DNA of 64,000 nt from Glebionis coronaria (Eukaryota; Streptophyta; Magnoliopsida; Asterales; Asteraceae): NCBI GenBank assembly GCA_025667525.1, contig CM046882.1, forward strand, positions 524,360,618-524,424,617, in the 5' to 3' direction. Both the position numbers and the translations under genes were made by a program. The notes under the pieces are model-generated. The model did not search any database, was not told the origin of the DNA, and saw only the letters and a program-made list of their open reading frames with translations. Positions 22,908 through 35,071 of this stretch are shown in pieces (position 1 is the stretch's first letter; each line of letters begins with the position of its first letter).

Positions 22908-24253
22908 ATATTAATACCCGATAAAATCCGTAGCCACTAAAATTTAAAATTAGCTATTTTTCTTGGCCTTGTCAAAATAAATTTTGTTACTTTGTCTCGA
23001 TATTTTTGTCTTCAAATCCGGTCACATAAGCTTTTTACCCGTCAAATATTTTACCACTCGGTTCTTTCAAAATACTCGCCTCAATCCAATAACACCCCGA
23101 TTAAACCTGTGAAGGAAAAAATAAACAAAAACCAAACAAAAAGTTTGGACCTACTTGTGTAAGTATGTGTAGTTTACTATATATTGCAAGGTATCCAACA
23201 CATGTGCTATATCAATATTTGCTAGCTGTGAAATTCATATCAATCGGATATATGACCCATTTTACTCGAGGCCCACGTTAATATAAAATATCCCTATATT
23301 CCACTCATTGAAACCTCCACCTTTTTCGATCTCAACTAAACTCAGCCACCATTTTACTAACTTTGACCAGTTGACTAACTTTTTGATTAATCCAATACCA
23401 AAATAAACAAAAAACGTGGAGGTATGTTGACTTTTGGGTAGCAAGATAGAGACCAGCTTCAAATAAATCACCAAATACGTGTAGCTTTTGTGTAGCCTGG
23501 TGGATTTTTAGAAGATGTGACACCACTCAACTCAATAATTTATATCTTTTTGTCTCGTTTCCTCTGCCCCACTCACAAATATTGAAAACCAATTACTATA
23601 TAAGCTTATCTTCTATCAGTTCATAGAAACACAAATATCAAAACCTCTAAACCAACTTGCACCTCCAACTATTATCATATATTTTACTCACAAACCGAAC
23701 CTTGAATCCCAGATAACCTCACAACGGTACTCACCACTCACCACAGACCCATAACCAATCGTTTATCTTGTTTCTTGTTGCTGATAAACCGGTGCTTGCA
23801 ATACTAAATTCAATCGAGCCTCACCATCAGACTCCTTTATTTTTTCTTGATCCTTGTTTTCTCCTTCGAATGAAGATATGGCTCCAAGATATTTTCCAAA
23901 GGTCTCGGGTAAGGTTATTTTGTGTGTTTCTTTGAGTCTTCGATCGATGAAAGTTTGTTTTGACTGAGATCTTGATTTGAAGTCGAGTGTGGGTTTGTTG
24001 AGTGAGGGTTTGTTGAGTGTGGGTTTGTGAGTTCGAGAATCTATGTCTTCGAGGCAGTGTGTGATTGAGTTTGTGTTTGATTCTGTGTTAGAGAGAAGTT
24101 TGATGGAGTGTTTGTGAGAGGTTGTTCGAGTCTTGTGGTGGATTCGGAATAATGGGTGTTCTTGGTGTTGTGAGAGTCGAGTCAGTTTGTGACGAATTTG
24201 TTTGTGTGTTTGAATTCCGCAATCTCTGTACTTTCTCTCGCAATAATCTGGCT

Positions 24254-24717
24254 TTCGGATAAATAAAGCTGAAAGAATGATGTAACTGTCTTCGGATAAA
24301 TAATCTGGCTTTTGGATAATCTGGCTTCGGATAAAATGAAAGTTTTCGGGAATAATTCTTCGGATAAATTGGAAGTTTTCGGAAAATATCTTCGGATAAA
24401 ATGGAGGGTTTACCTTCGGATAAAAGTGTGGAGATTTTCGGATAAAGCAAAGAAGTTTACCTTCATATAATTACACGACTTCGGATAAATTTCACGACTT
24501 CGGATAAATCGCCACCTTCGGATAAAATGTATAACATTCAGATAAATGACTTCTTCGGATAAATTATGAGGACACTTGAACTGAATTCTTCGGATAAAAT
24601 ATGAGGACACTTTAACTTTCGGATAAGTAAAAAAAAACTAACTTTCGGATACCCCACTTCACTTTGTCAACTTTCGGATAAAGTTACGTTCGGATAAATG
24701 ACCACCTTCGGATAAAC
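24254..24717 (-). repeat. Array of about 20 TTTATCCGAAG motifs in the F leader
   Basis: On the plus strand the motif is CTTCGGATAAA. Clear copies start (TTCGGAT) at 24254, 24291, 24326, 24359, 24391, 24415, 24437, 24480, 24499, 24517, 24554, 24589, 24618, 24644, 24673, 24689 and 24707; weaker ones at 24311, 24345, 24378, 24462 and 24537. Mean spacing is 22-24 bp. The array lies 270-740 bp downstream of the primer site. Confidence 0.9.
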
Positions 24718-24977
24718 TGAAAATGTCAACAGCCGACACTGTATTATGGATATAAACCCACTGATAATCGAAAAATACCCCGAAAATCACCAAAAAAATC
24801 AAAAATTTGCGATTTTGACCAAATAAATTAACCCAAATCACTACCGCATCTATGTAGTCGACTTGTCTATAAATTTAAGCAACAAAAACACAAAAAAAAT
24901 TCAAGATTTGAGCTTGATTAAATCAAAACCCACCAAAATCAATCAAAACAAACACAAGAACAAACCAATCAACCATT

Positions 24978-24990
24978 TCTCTTGATACCA
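24978..24990 (-). other. Primer binding site of element F
   Basis: On the minus strand TGGTATCAAGAGA follows the 5' LTR after two bases. It is the methionine-tRNA type with changes in the distal part. Confidence 0.8.
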
Positions 24991-24992
24991 AT

Positions 24993-25294
24993 TGTAGGTC
25001 CACGATTTCTTATGATTGTTAATGTGTTGTAAAGATTTAAAGAGAGTGAGGGAGATGAAGAACTAGAGAGAGAAAGTTAGAGAGAGAAAGGAGAGGATTA
25101 GAGAAAGTAATGTTTTATTTGATGAAATGAGAACCAACAACCCCTCCTAACATGCTAGGAGGGGGTATATATAGCCCACCCTACATGTGGGCTTTATGGG
25201 TTATATGTTTACATATTAGATCACGAGCCCATACTACGTATATATCGTTGGAGTGATCGATCCTTCCTAAATACGTAAAAACGTATTTCCAACA
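24993..25294 (-). repeat. 5' LTR of element F
   Basis: 302 bp, matching 16507-16805 with a few substitutions and small indels. Confidence 0.9.
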
Positions 25295-27204
25295 AGTTAG
25301 AATTTCAGTTAGAAAATTCTCTCAAGTGTCTGACAAACACTTGAGAGAGTTTGTTAGTTTGTTAGATCTTTTGTAACAGAATTCACCATTAATGCAATCT
25401 CAATTTACCTAAATCTCACGTTCACTCTCAATTCTTACTACAATCTTCTATCCTATTGTTCCTGTGATTGATTTTGTTGTTTTAATTGAACAATGAGATG
25501 ATTTGAGTTCCATTTGATAGTTGGTTCATGTTCAGACTTGATATAGCTCACAACCATTGCCATTACTTAATCAGAATTGTGTAGCAGGGTTGATTTGATG
25601 ATGATGATGGTGAATGATGATGTGTAGCTGCTGTAGATGATAGAATTGGTGGTGGTTAGAGATTAAGTGAGCTCAGCGCTCCACTTCATCACCAAAGTAG
25701 CCTACAATCATGTCAATAAGTTTTTCTTTGATAATTTCCTCTAAAAATCAGACTGTATGCTATTTCTTGCTTTCCTAGTATAAATACTTTGATGATGCTT
25801 GTTACTTGCTTACTTTCAGCTACTTGATTTGTTGTGGGTATTAGTTTTCATTGATTGATAGCATATCTTAGTTTCATAGCTTAAAAATGTGCTTATTCTG
25901 ATAAGTGGTGTTTGGTTCTATAGAGATTTGTTGATTCCTTTGTTAGAAGTTGTTGTTTAGAGCTTATATTCACTTACTAGACTGGTGTAAGTCATTTGGC
26001 AAGATTTTGTGGTCACTTAAATAGTCAAAAAGGCAATTTGCTCTTAAAAACTTTGGGTTCACTTTCACAGTCAAAACTAGCTAGATTCAATCCCTTGCCA
26101 AGTCTTTGTTAGTTTGATTCATACATTGATTCAAGTTGCTGAGTGTAGCTGAACATCTAAGCTTTCTATGCATACTAAGTAGATAATACAGTTTTCCAAA
26201 ATAAGCTAGAAATAAGCTCTTAAATAACCTTAGACCAAATGTAAGTTTCTGTGAAGAGGACTTAACTGTTTAGCATTTCTCACTAATCCATTTCATAAAT
26301 CTTGTGATTTTATTACATATTCTTTTTTTCCTAGTGTTTCTAAGTGGATTTGGAACATTTCATATTTTTCTCAAAAATTGGTCAACGAAAGTCAAATAAG
26401 CCCAATTTTGCTTAAATTTAAATTCCAGCTTATATACTGGATGGTTTTTGATGATTCTTGATATTCCAATCTTCTTATATCCAGCTTAGTCATTTTCATT
26501 AAAAAAATCAAGTTGTGAAAGTCTATTTTAGCTTATAGCTTATTGTGAGCTTATTTCAAAAAGCTATTTTTAGTTCTTTAGTGTTTCAGCTTATTTTCGG
26601 AACATGGCTAGCTAAAAGTTGATTTTGAGTCATTTGCAAAAAACTAGAACTGATAAGCTTTAGTAATAAGCCAGAACGAACTTAATTTTTGTGGTTTGCC
26701 CGTTTTTTAGTTAAACTACTTTTTGACACTTTTAACCCTTGGATATTAGGCAGTTTTGCATTTTCCATTAAATAGTTTGTTAAGTTTCTGTTTGCACTTT
26801 CAGTCCTTGCAGTTTTGTTAGTTACATTTTCAGTTTGGCAGTTTTACAAGTTTGTTATAAATTGGTTATAGTTAGTTACAATTACATTTTCAGTCCTTTT
26901 AGTTTGTAAATTTTCATTTCTAGTCCTTGCACTTTATATACTTTACATTGTGAGCAATTTTACCATTTGTGCATTAAATACTTGTACAATTTGCATTAGG
27001 TGTGGTATGTGCACCTTGTTTTAGAGTAGTACAGATACGTAGTTATAATATTTTTACAATTTTTTACGTGCTTTGTTGAAATAGACCTAGATTACCAAAA
27101 AGCTTATAAAATCTAAAACCAAAAACAATTTGTGAACTTGAAATCTTTTGGACAATCAGTTCATTTTGAGTTGGAAATTACGAACTAAAAAACAAAAAAT
27201 TAAA
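25295..27204 (+). other. R-U5 part of the probable B LTR
   Basis: No gene is visible. AGCTTAT or AATAAGCT words recur about twelve times between 25870 and 26690, and TTTCAGTCCTT words at 26790-26930. Spacing is irregular, unlike the arrays in A', F and D. Confidence 0.5.
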
Positions 27205-27221
27205 TGGCGCCGCTGCCGGTT
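27205..27221 (+). other. Primer binding site of element B
   Basis: TGGCGCCGCTGCCGGTT is the Athila-type site complementary to aspartate tRNA, with small changes. Confidence 0.85.
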
Positions 27222-27995
27222 CATTACGTTACGATTGATGATTGATTGACGGTTTCGATTGGATTTTGGGATCCGTTCACCTTGTGAATGTTCCTTTTAC
27301 GTATCATAAATCAAAAAGATAAAAAAATAAAAAAGATAAAAATATAAAAATATAAAAAATAAAAAATCACAAAATCAATTCTTTTCCTAAAGAATTAAAC
27401 CAAAAAAATCAAAAAATCAAAAAATCAAAAAAGTAATATTTTTCCTAAAATATTACAACAAAAATATATTGTATATATCGGTATCCATTATTTTTACGTA
27501 CATATAGTATTTTCTTAAAAACCAAATAAATACAAAAATATTTTCTTTATATTATTATATGTAAATACATATACGTACTACGAACAACCAATACATCTAC
27601 TTCCATAAGTATTGCCGAGGCAATACACCGTGCTTGGGGGTGTTCCGGTCCTAAGTACGTGTATCGATCAAACTAAATTAAAGGCAAAAATAGATAAATA
27701 CTTCCAATTGGCAAGAATTTGAAGAATACAAACTATTAAGTGAACAGAAAGTCGGCTTTGCTATAAAATGCAAGCCTAAGGGAAACAGGTACTTAAGAGC
27801 TATGCGCCACCTCATTCCCCCCGTTCACTAGTAAGTATTCTAAGAAGGAAGGCTTGTTGGAGGTTTTGCCGCCCAATTAGTACTTACATATACTATACTT
27901 TCTTGTGGATATTACTTATTGAATCTCGAAGAGGATAATCCTTTCTTCTTCAAAGTCGACCGAGAGCTCCTCTCTCACTCCTCAAGTTGAGTTGC
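27222..27995 (+). other. Leader of element B
   Basis: No gene is visible. GGATTTTGGGATCCGTTCAC near 27262 is shared with the A' leader (minus strand, near 13965). An A-rich simple repeat fills 27310-27445. Confidence 0.7.
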
Positions 27996-29165
27996 ATGTG
28001 CACTCGAGCGCGTGCACATATACCATTTGGTGTACAACCCCTTCCTCCCAAAAGGAAGAAAAAGAAGAAAAACACCGTCCATCAAGTCGATCCCGAGCAT
28101 CGCGCTTTTGACCCTGTAAACGAAGTCATGGCCGCCGTTGATAATAGACGATTGATGGAGATCCTTCAATCAATTGTGAAGGGAAATGCGGATGCTATTG
28201 TTATACCCGAGATACCTGCAAACACTTTTGAGCTTAAGACACATATGATCACTATGGTTTCTTCTACCCCCTTCCTAGGGAGACCCATGGATGACCCCCA
28301 TGATCACATCAAGAAATTCTTGTCACTTTGCAATACACTTAAGTATAATAGGGTCCCTCATGATGCTATTAAGTTGATCTTATTCCCTTTCTCCTTAGAG
28401 GGTAATGCTAGGAACTGGCTAGATAGACAACCTTCTAGGAGCATTGTCACTTGGGAGGATTTAAATAAGAAATTTGTTAATAAGTTCTTTCCTCCTTCAC
28501 GAACCACCGCCTTGAGAAACCAAATCATAGGATTCCAACAAAAGCAAGATCAAAACTTTAATGAGGCTTGGGAAGAGTTCAAAGAGTTGTTGAGAAAGTG
28601 CCCAAGCCATGGTTTTAACTTAGTTCACCAAATTAACACCTTCTATAATGGTTTGAGACCTCACCATCAAGATTCCCTTAACTCGGCCACGGGTGGGAAA
28701 ATTCTTTCAAAATCCACACAAGATGTATGGGATATCATTGAGACAAAATCCATGGTTCAAACAAATAACCAAAGAGATGAGGTAGTCCATGTTGTTCAAG
28801 AGAGTGCTCATACATCCATTGATAATCAACTCCTCAAGAGTCACAATGAAATACTTCAAGCAATTGACAAGAATAAAAAAGAGATGATTCAAGCCCTTAT
28901 GAAAGTGTCCTTGAACAATTCTTCTCTCAATGATGTTAATGCCATTACCCTAAGTTGTGAGACATGTGGAGGTCCTCATTCTTATCTACAATGTGATAAA
29001 GTTCAAAACTTTCAAGGTGAATGCTATGCTTATCAAGATGAACAAAGAGAGCACTTTAAACCTAACATCAACCCTAACCATCTCTCTTACAAGTCAAACA
29101 ATTACCTTTCTCCACCTGGTTTCCCACCCCATCAACCTACCCAAAACCAAACAAACCCTCCATAA
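27996..29165 (+). CDS. gag: Athila-type Gag, N-terminal and capsid part (element B)
   Basis: About 390 codons are open from the ATG at 27996. The product has a Lys-rich N-terminal run (PPKRKKKKK), then a Retrotrans_gag domain (residues about 100-230) with the typical segments FSLEGNARNWLDR and TWEDLNKKFVNKFFPPS. It ends with CETCGGPHSYLQC, a partial zinc-knuckle-like cluster. The frame stops at 29163-29165, 45 bases before the D insertion, and Gag sequence continues beyond D. Gag would form the particle. Since later parts of B carry stops and frameshifts, this is a well-preserved piece of a dead element. The true N-terminus may lie upstream in another frame. Confidence 0.8.
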   Translation: MCTRARAHIPFGVQPLPPKRKKKKKNTVHQVDPEHRAFDPVNEVMAAVDNRRLMEILQSIVKGNADAIVIPEIPANTFELKTHMITMVSSTPFLGRPMDDPHDHIKKFLSLCNTLKYNRVPHDAIKLILFPFSLEGNARNWLDRQPSRSIVTWEDLNKKFVNKFFPPSRTTALRNQIIGFQQKQDQNFNEAWEEFKELLRKCPSHGFNLVHQINTFYNGLRPHHQDSLNSATGGKILSKSTQDVWDIIETKSMVQTNNQRDEVVHVVQESAHTSIDNQLLKSHNEILQAIDKNKKEMIQALMKVSLNNSSLNDVNAITLSCETCGGPHSYLQCDKVQNFQGECYAYQDEQREHFKPNINPNHLSYKSNNYLSPPGFPPHQPTQNQTNPP

Positions 29166-29210
29166 TTGCTTCAAAGATATCAAGGGCCAAGGGGAAATTC
29201 CCAAGGACAC

Positions 29211-29503
29211 TGTGAGTTTGCTTTTTACTATGATCCGGTGGTCTAGGGTTATGGAAGAAGATGGAAGCCATTGTTGGGTTAAAGAGAGAAAGGTTGAGGG
29301 TGTTTCTAGAGAGAGAAGGTAAATGTTATAAATGAAAGATAGAAAAACACAAACATCAACCCCTCCTTGGAAGCCTTGGAGGGGTATATATAGTCACTCA
29401 TGTGCCTACACTATACATAGTTTCATAGTCTAGTATTTGCGTAAGTGACTATGATAACTAATGAGAATTCTTAAATGTCGTCACATAAAGTGAATTTATA
29501 ACA
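29211..29503 (-). repeat. 3' LTR of element D
   Basis: 293 bp, matching 42609-42901. A TATATATAGTCAC TATA-like stretch lies near 29385. Confidence 0.9.
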
Positions 29504-30079
29504 ATATTCCCCCATGGGACGACGTGTAGAATTCCTTACAATATTTTTCCTAACAAGTACATAATGATTAAGAACAAAAGCTTCCATGAAGCGTCTAATG
29601 CTGATGAAGTCCTTTGAGGCCTTTGACTTCAAGTCTTCACTTCAAACGAATCATCTTTGTAGTAACTTGTAGAAGAAATACTGTAACGGCACGAGCTAAG
29701 TAACTCATATACTTCTGGTTAAGGAGAAGCTTCTGAATTAACTTCCCCCTAATTCATGCCACATAATCTTGATGTAGAAGCTTTTAATAGCTTCCCCCTA
29801 AACTGACAATCCTCATGAGCAATTTCAAAGCTTTCAATAAAGCTTAGAATGATTAAGCGCACAACGGAATTTAACAATCAAACCCCATCATATGAAATGA
29901 TAATGTTGCTATGAGTGATTAAAAGTTTGGGGCACACCTAGTAGATCAACAACGTCTCTTCTCACGCTTAAATAATTCTTCTGAATTTTTCTTCCCCCTG
30001 AGAGTTCAAGTTATGCATACTAGAAAGAATAAATACATTTCTTCCCCCACGTAGTTGAAGAAAGTAAACCAATCCCATG
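29504..30079 (-). other. 3' end of D interior with repeated polypurine tracts
   Basis: Sense-strand AGGGGGAA-type tracts lie at 29506, 29743, 29792, 29992 and 30042. No ORF is supported. Confidence 0.7.
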
Positions 30080-31668
30080 TGTTAATGCAAGTGATGCCTA
30101 AAAACATTATTAGTGTTAACTAATCTTTCTTAGTTTTGATCACAACAAACTATACAACACATTTAGTATAAAAACACAAAACGAATTATTTAACTAACAC
30201 TATCATCAAGTTAATAATCATCACTAACTTTTCTTAATCATACTTAGTGATCATCAAAGTGATTATCCTTAAAACTCACTTTTGTTAATATGACAAAAGA
30301 TTTTTTAATAAACTTTCTTTTTAAGAAAATGTTTTATTAAAATGGAAAATGTAAATTTGAAAATGGCATATTCCATATGCCATAAGAATATCCTTTGAAG
30401 GTTTAAAAAACCTCAGATATTCCTACCCCACTAAAAGAAAAAAAAGGGAGCGGACTCTACTGGGCGGTACCTTAAATATCTAGGCGGTTCCTTATCGATA
30501 AGGTACCGCCAGCTAGATAAGGATCCGCGCCCAGCTAGCCATTGGACTTTGTCTTCTATAAATAGTGGATCAAATCTCATTTTCCAACAAGCCTCTTGGA
30601 TGTTTTTCTCAGCCCCCTTTCTCTTTTCTATAGCATAATCATTAGTAAATGATCACTTAAAGTGTTAAGGATGTTTACATATGATTATCCTCTTGATCCC
30701 CTCCTTTACCTTGTCCAATGAGAAGATCACTCACTCACTAGTGTTGTGATAAAGATGAATCCATGAATTAGTCATGTTCATCATGTTAGCCTTTTTATTT
30801 TTGTTAATCCATTTGTATTTATGAAATACTTAGACTAGTTGTGTTCATCCAAGCTATTTATAAATACTTGGATTTGTTGTGTACATCCATTGCATATGTG
30901 TTTGCTTGGATTTGTGTTGTGTAGATCCAAGCTACATGTGTGTACTTGGATATGTCTAGTTGAGTTGTAATAGATTTATGTAGTAGTTCTCACTAAACTA
31001 TAAAGTGATGTGGTTGTGTCTTGTGAGTTATCACTAAACTTGAACGTGATTAGTAGTTGTGTTGTGTGAAGTTATCACTTAGCTTCAAAGTGAAGAGTCG
31101 TGAAGATTGGTACTAGCTTTGGATTAGAACTCGACATCTAGCCTTGTGTTGTTAAATGGTGAAGTAGGCAACGTCGTGAAGATTGGTTCTACCTTGAGAT
31201 TAGAACTCGACATCTAGCCTTGTGTCGTTAAAATGTGAGGTAGGCAACGTTGTGTAGATTGGTCCTAGCTAATGATTAGGTCTCAACATTTAGCTTGTGT
31301 CGGAAAATAATGTAAGCGATGATGTAAGGCTTTCTCCGCCAAGAAGGGAGCTTGTGGATATAGTGGAAATCTCGAGTAGGTGTACTCGAGGAGTGGAGTA
31401 GAAACGAGGACAGAGCCTCGTTTTCGAACCATTATAAATCTTGGTGTCTTATCACTAGGTTGTCTCTTTCCTTACTCTTTACTTATTTCATTATCATTAT
31501 ACTTACCTATTACCATTGCTAATGCATTTGAATTGAACCTAATCATTATGCAACTTAGCTTTAAGTAAAAGATAGTTTTGATACACACTTAATTCAAAGT
31601 AATTTTAAATTAGGTGACTAATTGAAGAGAAACTATTCAACCCCCCCCCCCCCCTTCTAGTTTCTACA
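30080..31668 (+). repeat. 5' LTR of element E
   Basis: It contains the inverted-repeat module (30464-30530), a TATA box TCTATAAATAG at 30556-30566, and three tandem 77 bp units at about 31098-31325 sharing GAAGATTGGT and CTCGACATCTAGC. A run of C precedes the LTR end. Confidence 0.92.
30464..30530 (+). promoter_or_regulatory. FF-RR inverted-repeat module in the E LTR promoter
   Basis: Two forward half-sites, GCGGTACCTTA (30464) and GGCGGTTCCTTATC (30483-30496), are followed by two inverted ones, GATAAGGTACCGCC (30497-30510) and GATAAGGATCCGCG (30516-30529). The inner pair forms a 28 bp near-perfect palindrome and the outer pair extends it. The module ends about 26 bp before the TATA box. The 3' LTR has the same module at 38416-38482. 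Confidence 0.9.
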
Positions 31669-31670
31669 AT

Positions 31671-31688
31671 TGGTATCAGAGCGATGGT
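31671..31688 (+). other. Primer binding site of element E
   Basis: TGGTATCAGAGCGATGG begins two bases after the LTR end; methionine-tRNA type. Confidence 0.9.
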
Positions 31689-32806
31689 CACTCAAGATCT
31701 TTGAAGTATATTGTATTTTAAAACTTGGATCGATCCATTGTCTCCTCAAATTAAAGTTTCTCTTTGGTCAAAAGTATTTTTTCTTGAAAAATAGGTCTTT
31801 TAATTGGTAATATTGCATCCCTCTTAGATTAGTAGTCTTTATGCATTTTAGATCTACTCTTGAAATGTATCTACTAGTTTGCATCTTGCTTTGTGTAGGT
31901 ACTCATGAAGATCAATCACTTAATTGGTTGTGGATTGAGTTACTTGCACTTGTAGAAGACTCATCTTCATTGATCTTCAACATCCTTGAATGATGATACC
32001 AAGATGATTGGGAATGATACTAGTCCTTGAAGACTTAGTACTCATCATAGTCATTGTTGGGCATTGCATTGATTCCTTGATGGATTGCTCTTTGTGGCCA
32101 AGGTACGCTTTCATTCTTCCACACGCCCTTTGATCATTCTTTTGATCATTACTTGACTATGTGCTTGTTCTTGGCATCCTTGCCTTGACATTTGTTTGTG
32201 GTTTGTGATTCTTTTCTTTTATCCTCTCAAACCTTCATTGCTTGGATACTTGACTCACTATGGTGATGTACAGTGATTTAATAGTAGCTTAAAGTATCAA
32301 GCATGATTTCCATGGTTTGCACCCATACGGTTAGTAGGCCCTTTGTGGGAGAGAAAGTGAATTAATACCTTGCTTATATTTTGGTTTAGACTAAGACTAT
32401 TATTGAAAGTGATCTTAGTCTATACATGAATAATTGCTTTGTGTTTATTCATTACCAAAGCCGTTTAACGTTTCACCGGAAAGGCACGTCTTAAACCACT
32501 ATATATGACACAAGCTCTTCGTCTCCATGATTTGAAGATTGTCATTAATCCCTTGAGCATTGATCTTAGTCTTGATTTACTTCCCTTGATTTCTCTCCAC
32601 TTTGCCTTTTCGCTACGAGTAGTCGTTTGTCCGTTTCGGTTCTTTTCGATCTCGATTCAACTCGTAATACTTCATTAAGGCATATTGCTTAGTGTTATGA
32701 TGATCCAAATGATATTCTAAAAGGTTTAAGATATATTTTTAAGTATTTTAGAAAATTTGGTTTTAAAAGTTTTGGCGTATTTCATTGATAAAAACCAGCC
32801 TCTACA
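31689..32806 (+). other. Leader of element E
   Basis: About 1.1 kb between primer site and the first internal module. I see no ORF with retroelement motifs; gag is missing from its usual place. Confidence 0.7.
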
Positions 32807-32863
32807 GGCGGTTCTTTATCTCTGGCGGCTCAAACCCGCGGTTCCTTATCGATAAGGTACCGC
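32807..32863 (+). promoter_or_regulatory. Inverted-repeat module before E ORF1
   Basis: Forward half-sites GGCGGTTCTTTATC (32807) and CGCGGTTCCTTATC (32837), then inverted GATAAGGTACCGC (32851). The fourth half-site is degenerate. A possible TATA-like TTTTATTAAAATAA follows near 32892, and a possible leader intron runs from GTAAGTAC (about 33061) to TATTAG (33554). Confidence 0.75.
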
Positions 32864-33562
32864 AGGCAATAAAGTTTGTCAGAGCGCCAGTTTTATTAAA
32901 ATAACCTTTTTCAAACCAAACCTTCTCTCTCCCAAAAACACACAGCCGATGGTTTTCATCTTTTCCACCATTGTTGAAGCTTCAAAAACCTTCAATCAAT
33001 CAAATTAATTGATTCCAAGCTGTGGGTTTCACTCATCCTTCATCAAACATCAATTAATCGTAAGTACTTTCTTTCAATTTCATATATTTTGTTCTAGGGT
33101 TCATCCTTTCATAATTGGGGATTTTTAAAATTGAAATTGAATTAGAACCTTAATAGGAATATTGGTTGACATGGTTACTTTACTATGATTCCTTAGGTTC
33201 ATATTCATTGAGATTTCACTAAAACCCACTTGTAGAACAAATCCGAATTTTGACTAAATGATTTTGGTTAAAAGATGGAATTGAGATGAACCCATGAACA
33301 AATAGGTAGTTGCATTGTTAATGCTTACCTAAAAACATTGTTTTGAAAAACCAATGTTCTAGTCCATTGTTGATCCAACATAGGTCATATGTTCTTGGTT
33401 AATAATGGAATAGACACATTGTGAACATGAGAATGTTATGGATTCAATCCTTTGTTTGTCAAGAAATTGATATAACACATTCTCATATTTTTGAGTTTTG
33501 ATTTTATTTTTCATATAAGTGATTGAAAAAATATTGACTTATGTTTATATTAGGTACTAATC

Positions 33563-34786
33563 ATGCCTTCTCAATATCAAAAGGATCATCAATTCACTAG
33601 ACAATACATGTCAAACCTTTCCCAAACCTATGCTTCCACTCAACTTCGAAACTCCTTTCCATCCCTTTCTACTCGTTGTTTCCATGAGGGTAGGGTCGTT
33701 GACGAGGGAATAACGGGTTATGACTATATCCAATCTATGTTTGAGCTTTCGGGGTTTGACTGCTTGCTCAACATAGAAGAAGATATTTACCCCTTGTTTC
33801 TTCTTGAATTCTTTAGCACCTACTCCATGCTTGAATACAATGGAGAAATCTTCATTCGATTCGTGTTGAATGATCAAATGATTCAATACTCCCTCGAAAA
33901 CTTTGGTGAAATTCTTGGTGTGCCATATGAAGGAACTTGTCGTTTTACGGATAAATGGAGACTTGATGCTCTCTTGGAATCCTACGATAAACCTCCAAAT
34001 GACCACACCAACATTGATCTAGAGTTTATCCTTGACATCATTTCGAATGAGCGTGATGGAAACATTGTGAGAAGCCTTCATCCAAATGTGCGAAATGTGA
34101 ATCGATATGAAGTGCTCTCTAGCGACCTTAAGGATTTTATGGTCCAATGGGCAAATATCCTTAGGGAGAATGTCTTTTGTCTTGGTGGAAACCGAGATCA
34201 TATCCCGGCTTGTATAGAGAATATGTTGAGTTGCATCTTTACATCCACCAAGTACAATTTGGCATTCTATATCGCTCGACGAATAAATTATGCCCTTTCA
34301 AAGCCCAAAACAAACCTTCCCTATGCTATGCTTCTTACTCGCCTTTTCAAAAGGGTTGCTCATGATTTTCCTCACCTAGATCTTTCTTGCTTTCACCCGG
34401 TTCATCGGGTTATGTTGCCTATTCAAGAGGTATATGCAAGAAAGCCAAGAAGTGATCGAGGTTCGCGAAAATCCGATCATCAAGAGACAGATGATGAGGA
34501 CACCTATATGCCAACAAGTGATGGTGATGGCATAGGTACTAGTTCTCACTTCAACTCTTCGAATAATTCCCACCCATCCTCAAACTCATTCGTGGATGGA
34601 CTTGAAGACTTAGCTCCCCCACCTCATTACTCCTCTAGTGAAGTACCGGAAGATCTCAACATGGAGCATCTCTACCGTGAAAATCTTAGGACTAGAGGTG
34701 AATTGCATGAACATCGGGTTGAGTCAAAGAAGGGATTCAAGTATTTGGGGAATATGATCAAGGGATTGGGCAAGAAGAGAAGGTGA
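33563..34786 (+). CDS. E ORF1: retrotransposon-associated protein, ATHILA ORF1-like
   Basis: An intact 407-residue ORF with its own ATG. Residues 50-290 form a helical domain with FLLEFFSTYSMLEYNGEIFI, GEILGVPYEGTCRF and LPYAMLLTRLFKRVAHDF. These segments resemble the plant transposon-associated domain known from ATHILA ORF1 and related retroelement proteins of unknown role. The C-terminal 110 residues are Ser/Asp-rich and end in a basic tail, GLGKKRR. The usual position of such ORFs is after pol; here there is no pol. It lies about 700 bp after an inverted-repeat module. Not a capsid or enzyme that I can recognise. Intactness suggests the element is young or that the protein is under selection. 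Confidence 0.75.
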   Translation: MPSQYQKDHQFTRQYMSNLSQTYASTQLRNSFPSLSTRCFHEGRVVDEGITGYDYIQSMFELSGFDCLLNIEEDIYPLFLLEFFSTYSMLEYNGEIFIRFVLNDQMIQYSLENFGEILGVPYEGTCRFTDKWRLDALLESYDKPPNDHTNIDLEFILDIISNERDGNIVRSLHPNVRNVNRYEVLSSDLKDFMVQWANILRENVFCLGGNRDHIPACIENMLSCIFTSTKYNLAFYIARRINYALSKPKTNLPYAMLLTRLFKRVAHDFPHLDLSCFHPVHRVMLPIQEVYARKPRSDRGSRKSDHQETDDEDTYMPTSDGDGIGTSSHFNSSNNSHPSSNSFVDGLEDLAPPPHYSSSEVPEDLNMEHLYRENLRTRGELHEHRVESKKGFKYLGNMIKGLGKKRR

Positions 34787-35071
34787 AGGCTTTGAAGTAT
34801 TCAAAGAATACATGCTGGTAAACATGTAATGTTGAACAATTTTTTTTTATCTTGGATGTGTATTGACTAAATTCTACTTGTGTGGATTATTTGTGTATTA
34901 TCCTAATGATTATCTATGCCATTGTGATTATGTTTTGCATAGCTTTGCGCATCCTATGTGTTAGTTAGCTTCCTAGAGTTTGGTCAGTAGTTAACTTTGG
35001 CTTCAAAATCCTTTGATAAAAATCTGGGCTAACCAAAATTTGAGAAAATACCACTTTTGAACACCACTGGT
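34787..35071 (+). other. Spacer between E ORF1 and ORF2
   Basis: AT-rich, no gene visible. It would contain the 3' end of an ORF1 transcript if ORF1 has its own unit. Confidence 0.5.

Larger units (their letters stand above)
16507..25294 (-). mobile_element. Copia-type LTR retrotransposon F (gag only)
   Basis: The LTRs at 16507-16805 and 24993-25294 both start TGTAGGTCC and end TTCCAACA. The primer site is at the right end and polypurine tracts at the left, so the element reads on the minus strand. Target duplication is imperfect: GGTTA on the left, AGTTA on the right. Interior: leader motif array, a degenerate long gag, and about 3.8 kb of repetitive non-coding DNA. No reverse transcriptase or integrase is visible. 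Confidence 0.9.
15829..27204 (+). repeat. Probable 5' LTR of element B, interrupted by F
   Basis: After removing F, 15829-16506 plus 25295-about 27204 makes a 2.6 kb segment. It starts TGGTCAAAG, has G-box motifs and a TATA box at about 16421, then a long R-U5 region and ends at the B primer site. The same architecture (short U3, long U5 with GCTTATT repeats) is seen in the A' LTR. No second copy is visible because B lacks its 3' LTR here, so the start is tentative. Confidence 0.5.

Noticed and set aside
33563..34786. E ORF1 as a host gene interrupted by transposons
   Set aside because: It lies between matched LTRs with a target duplication and resembles retroelement-associated ORF1 proteins.
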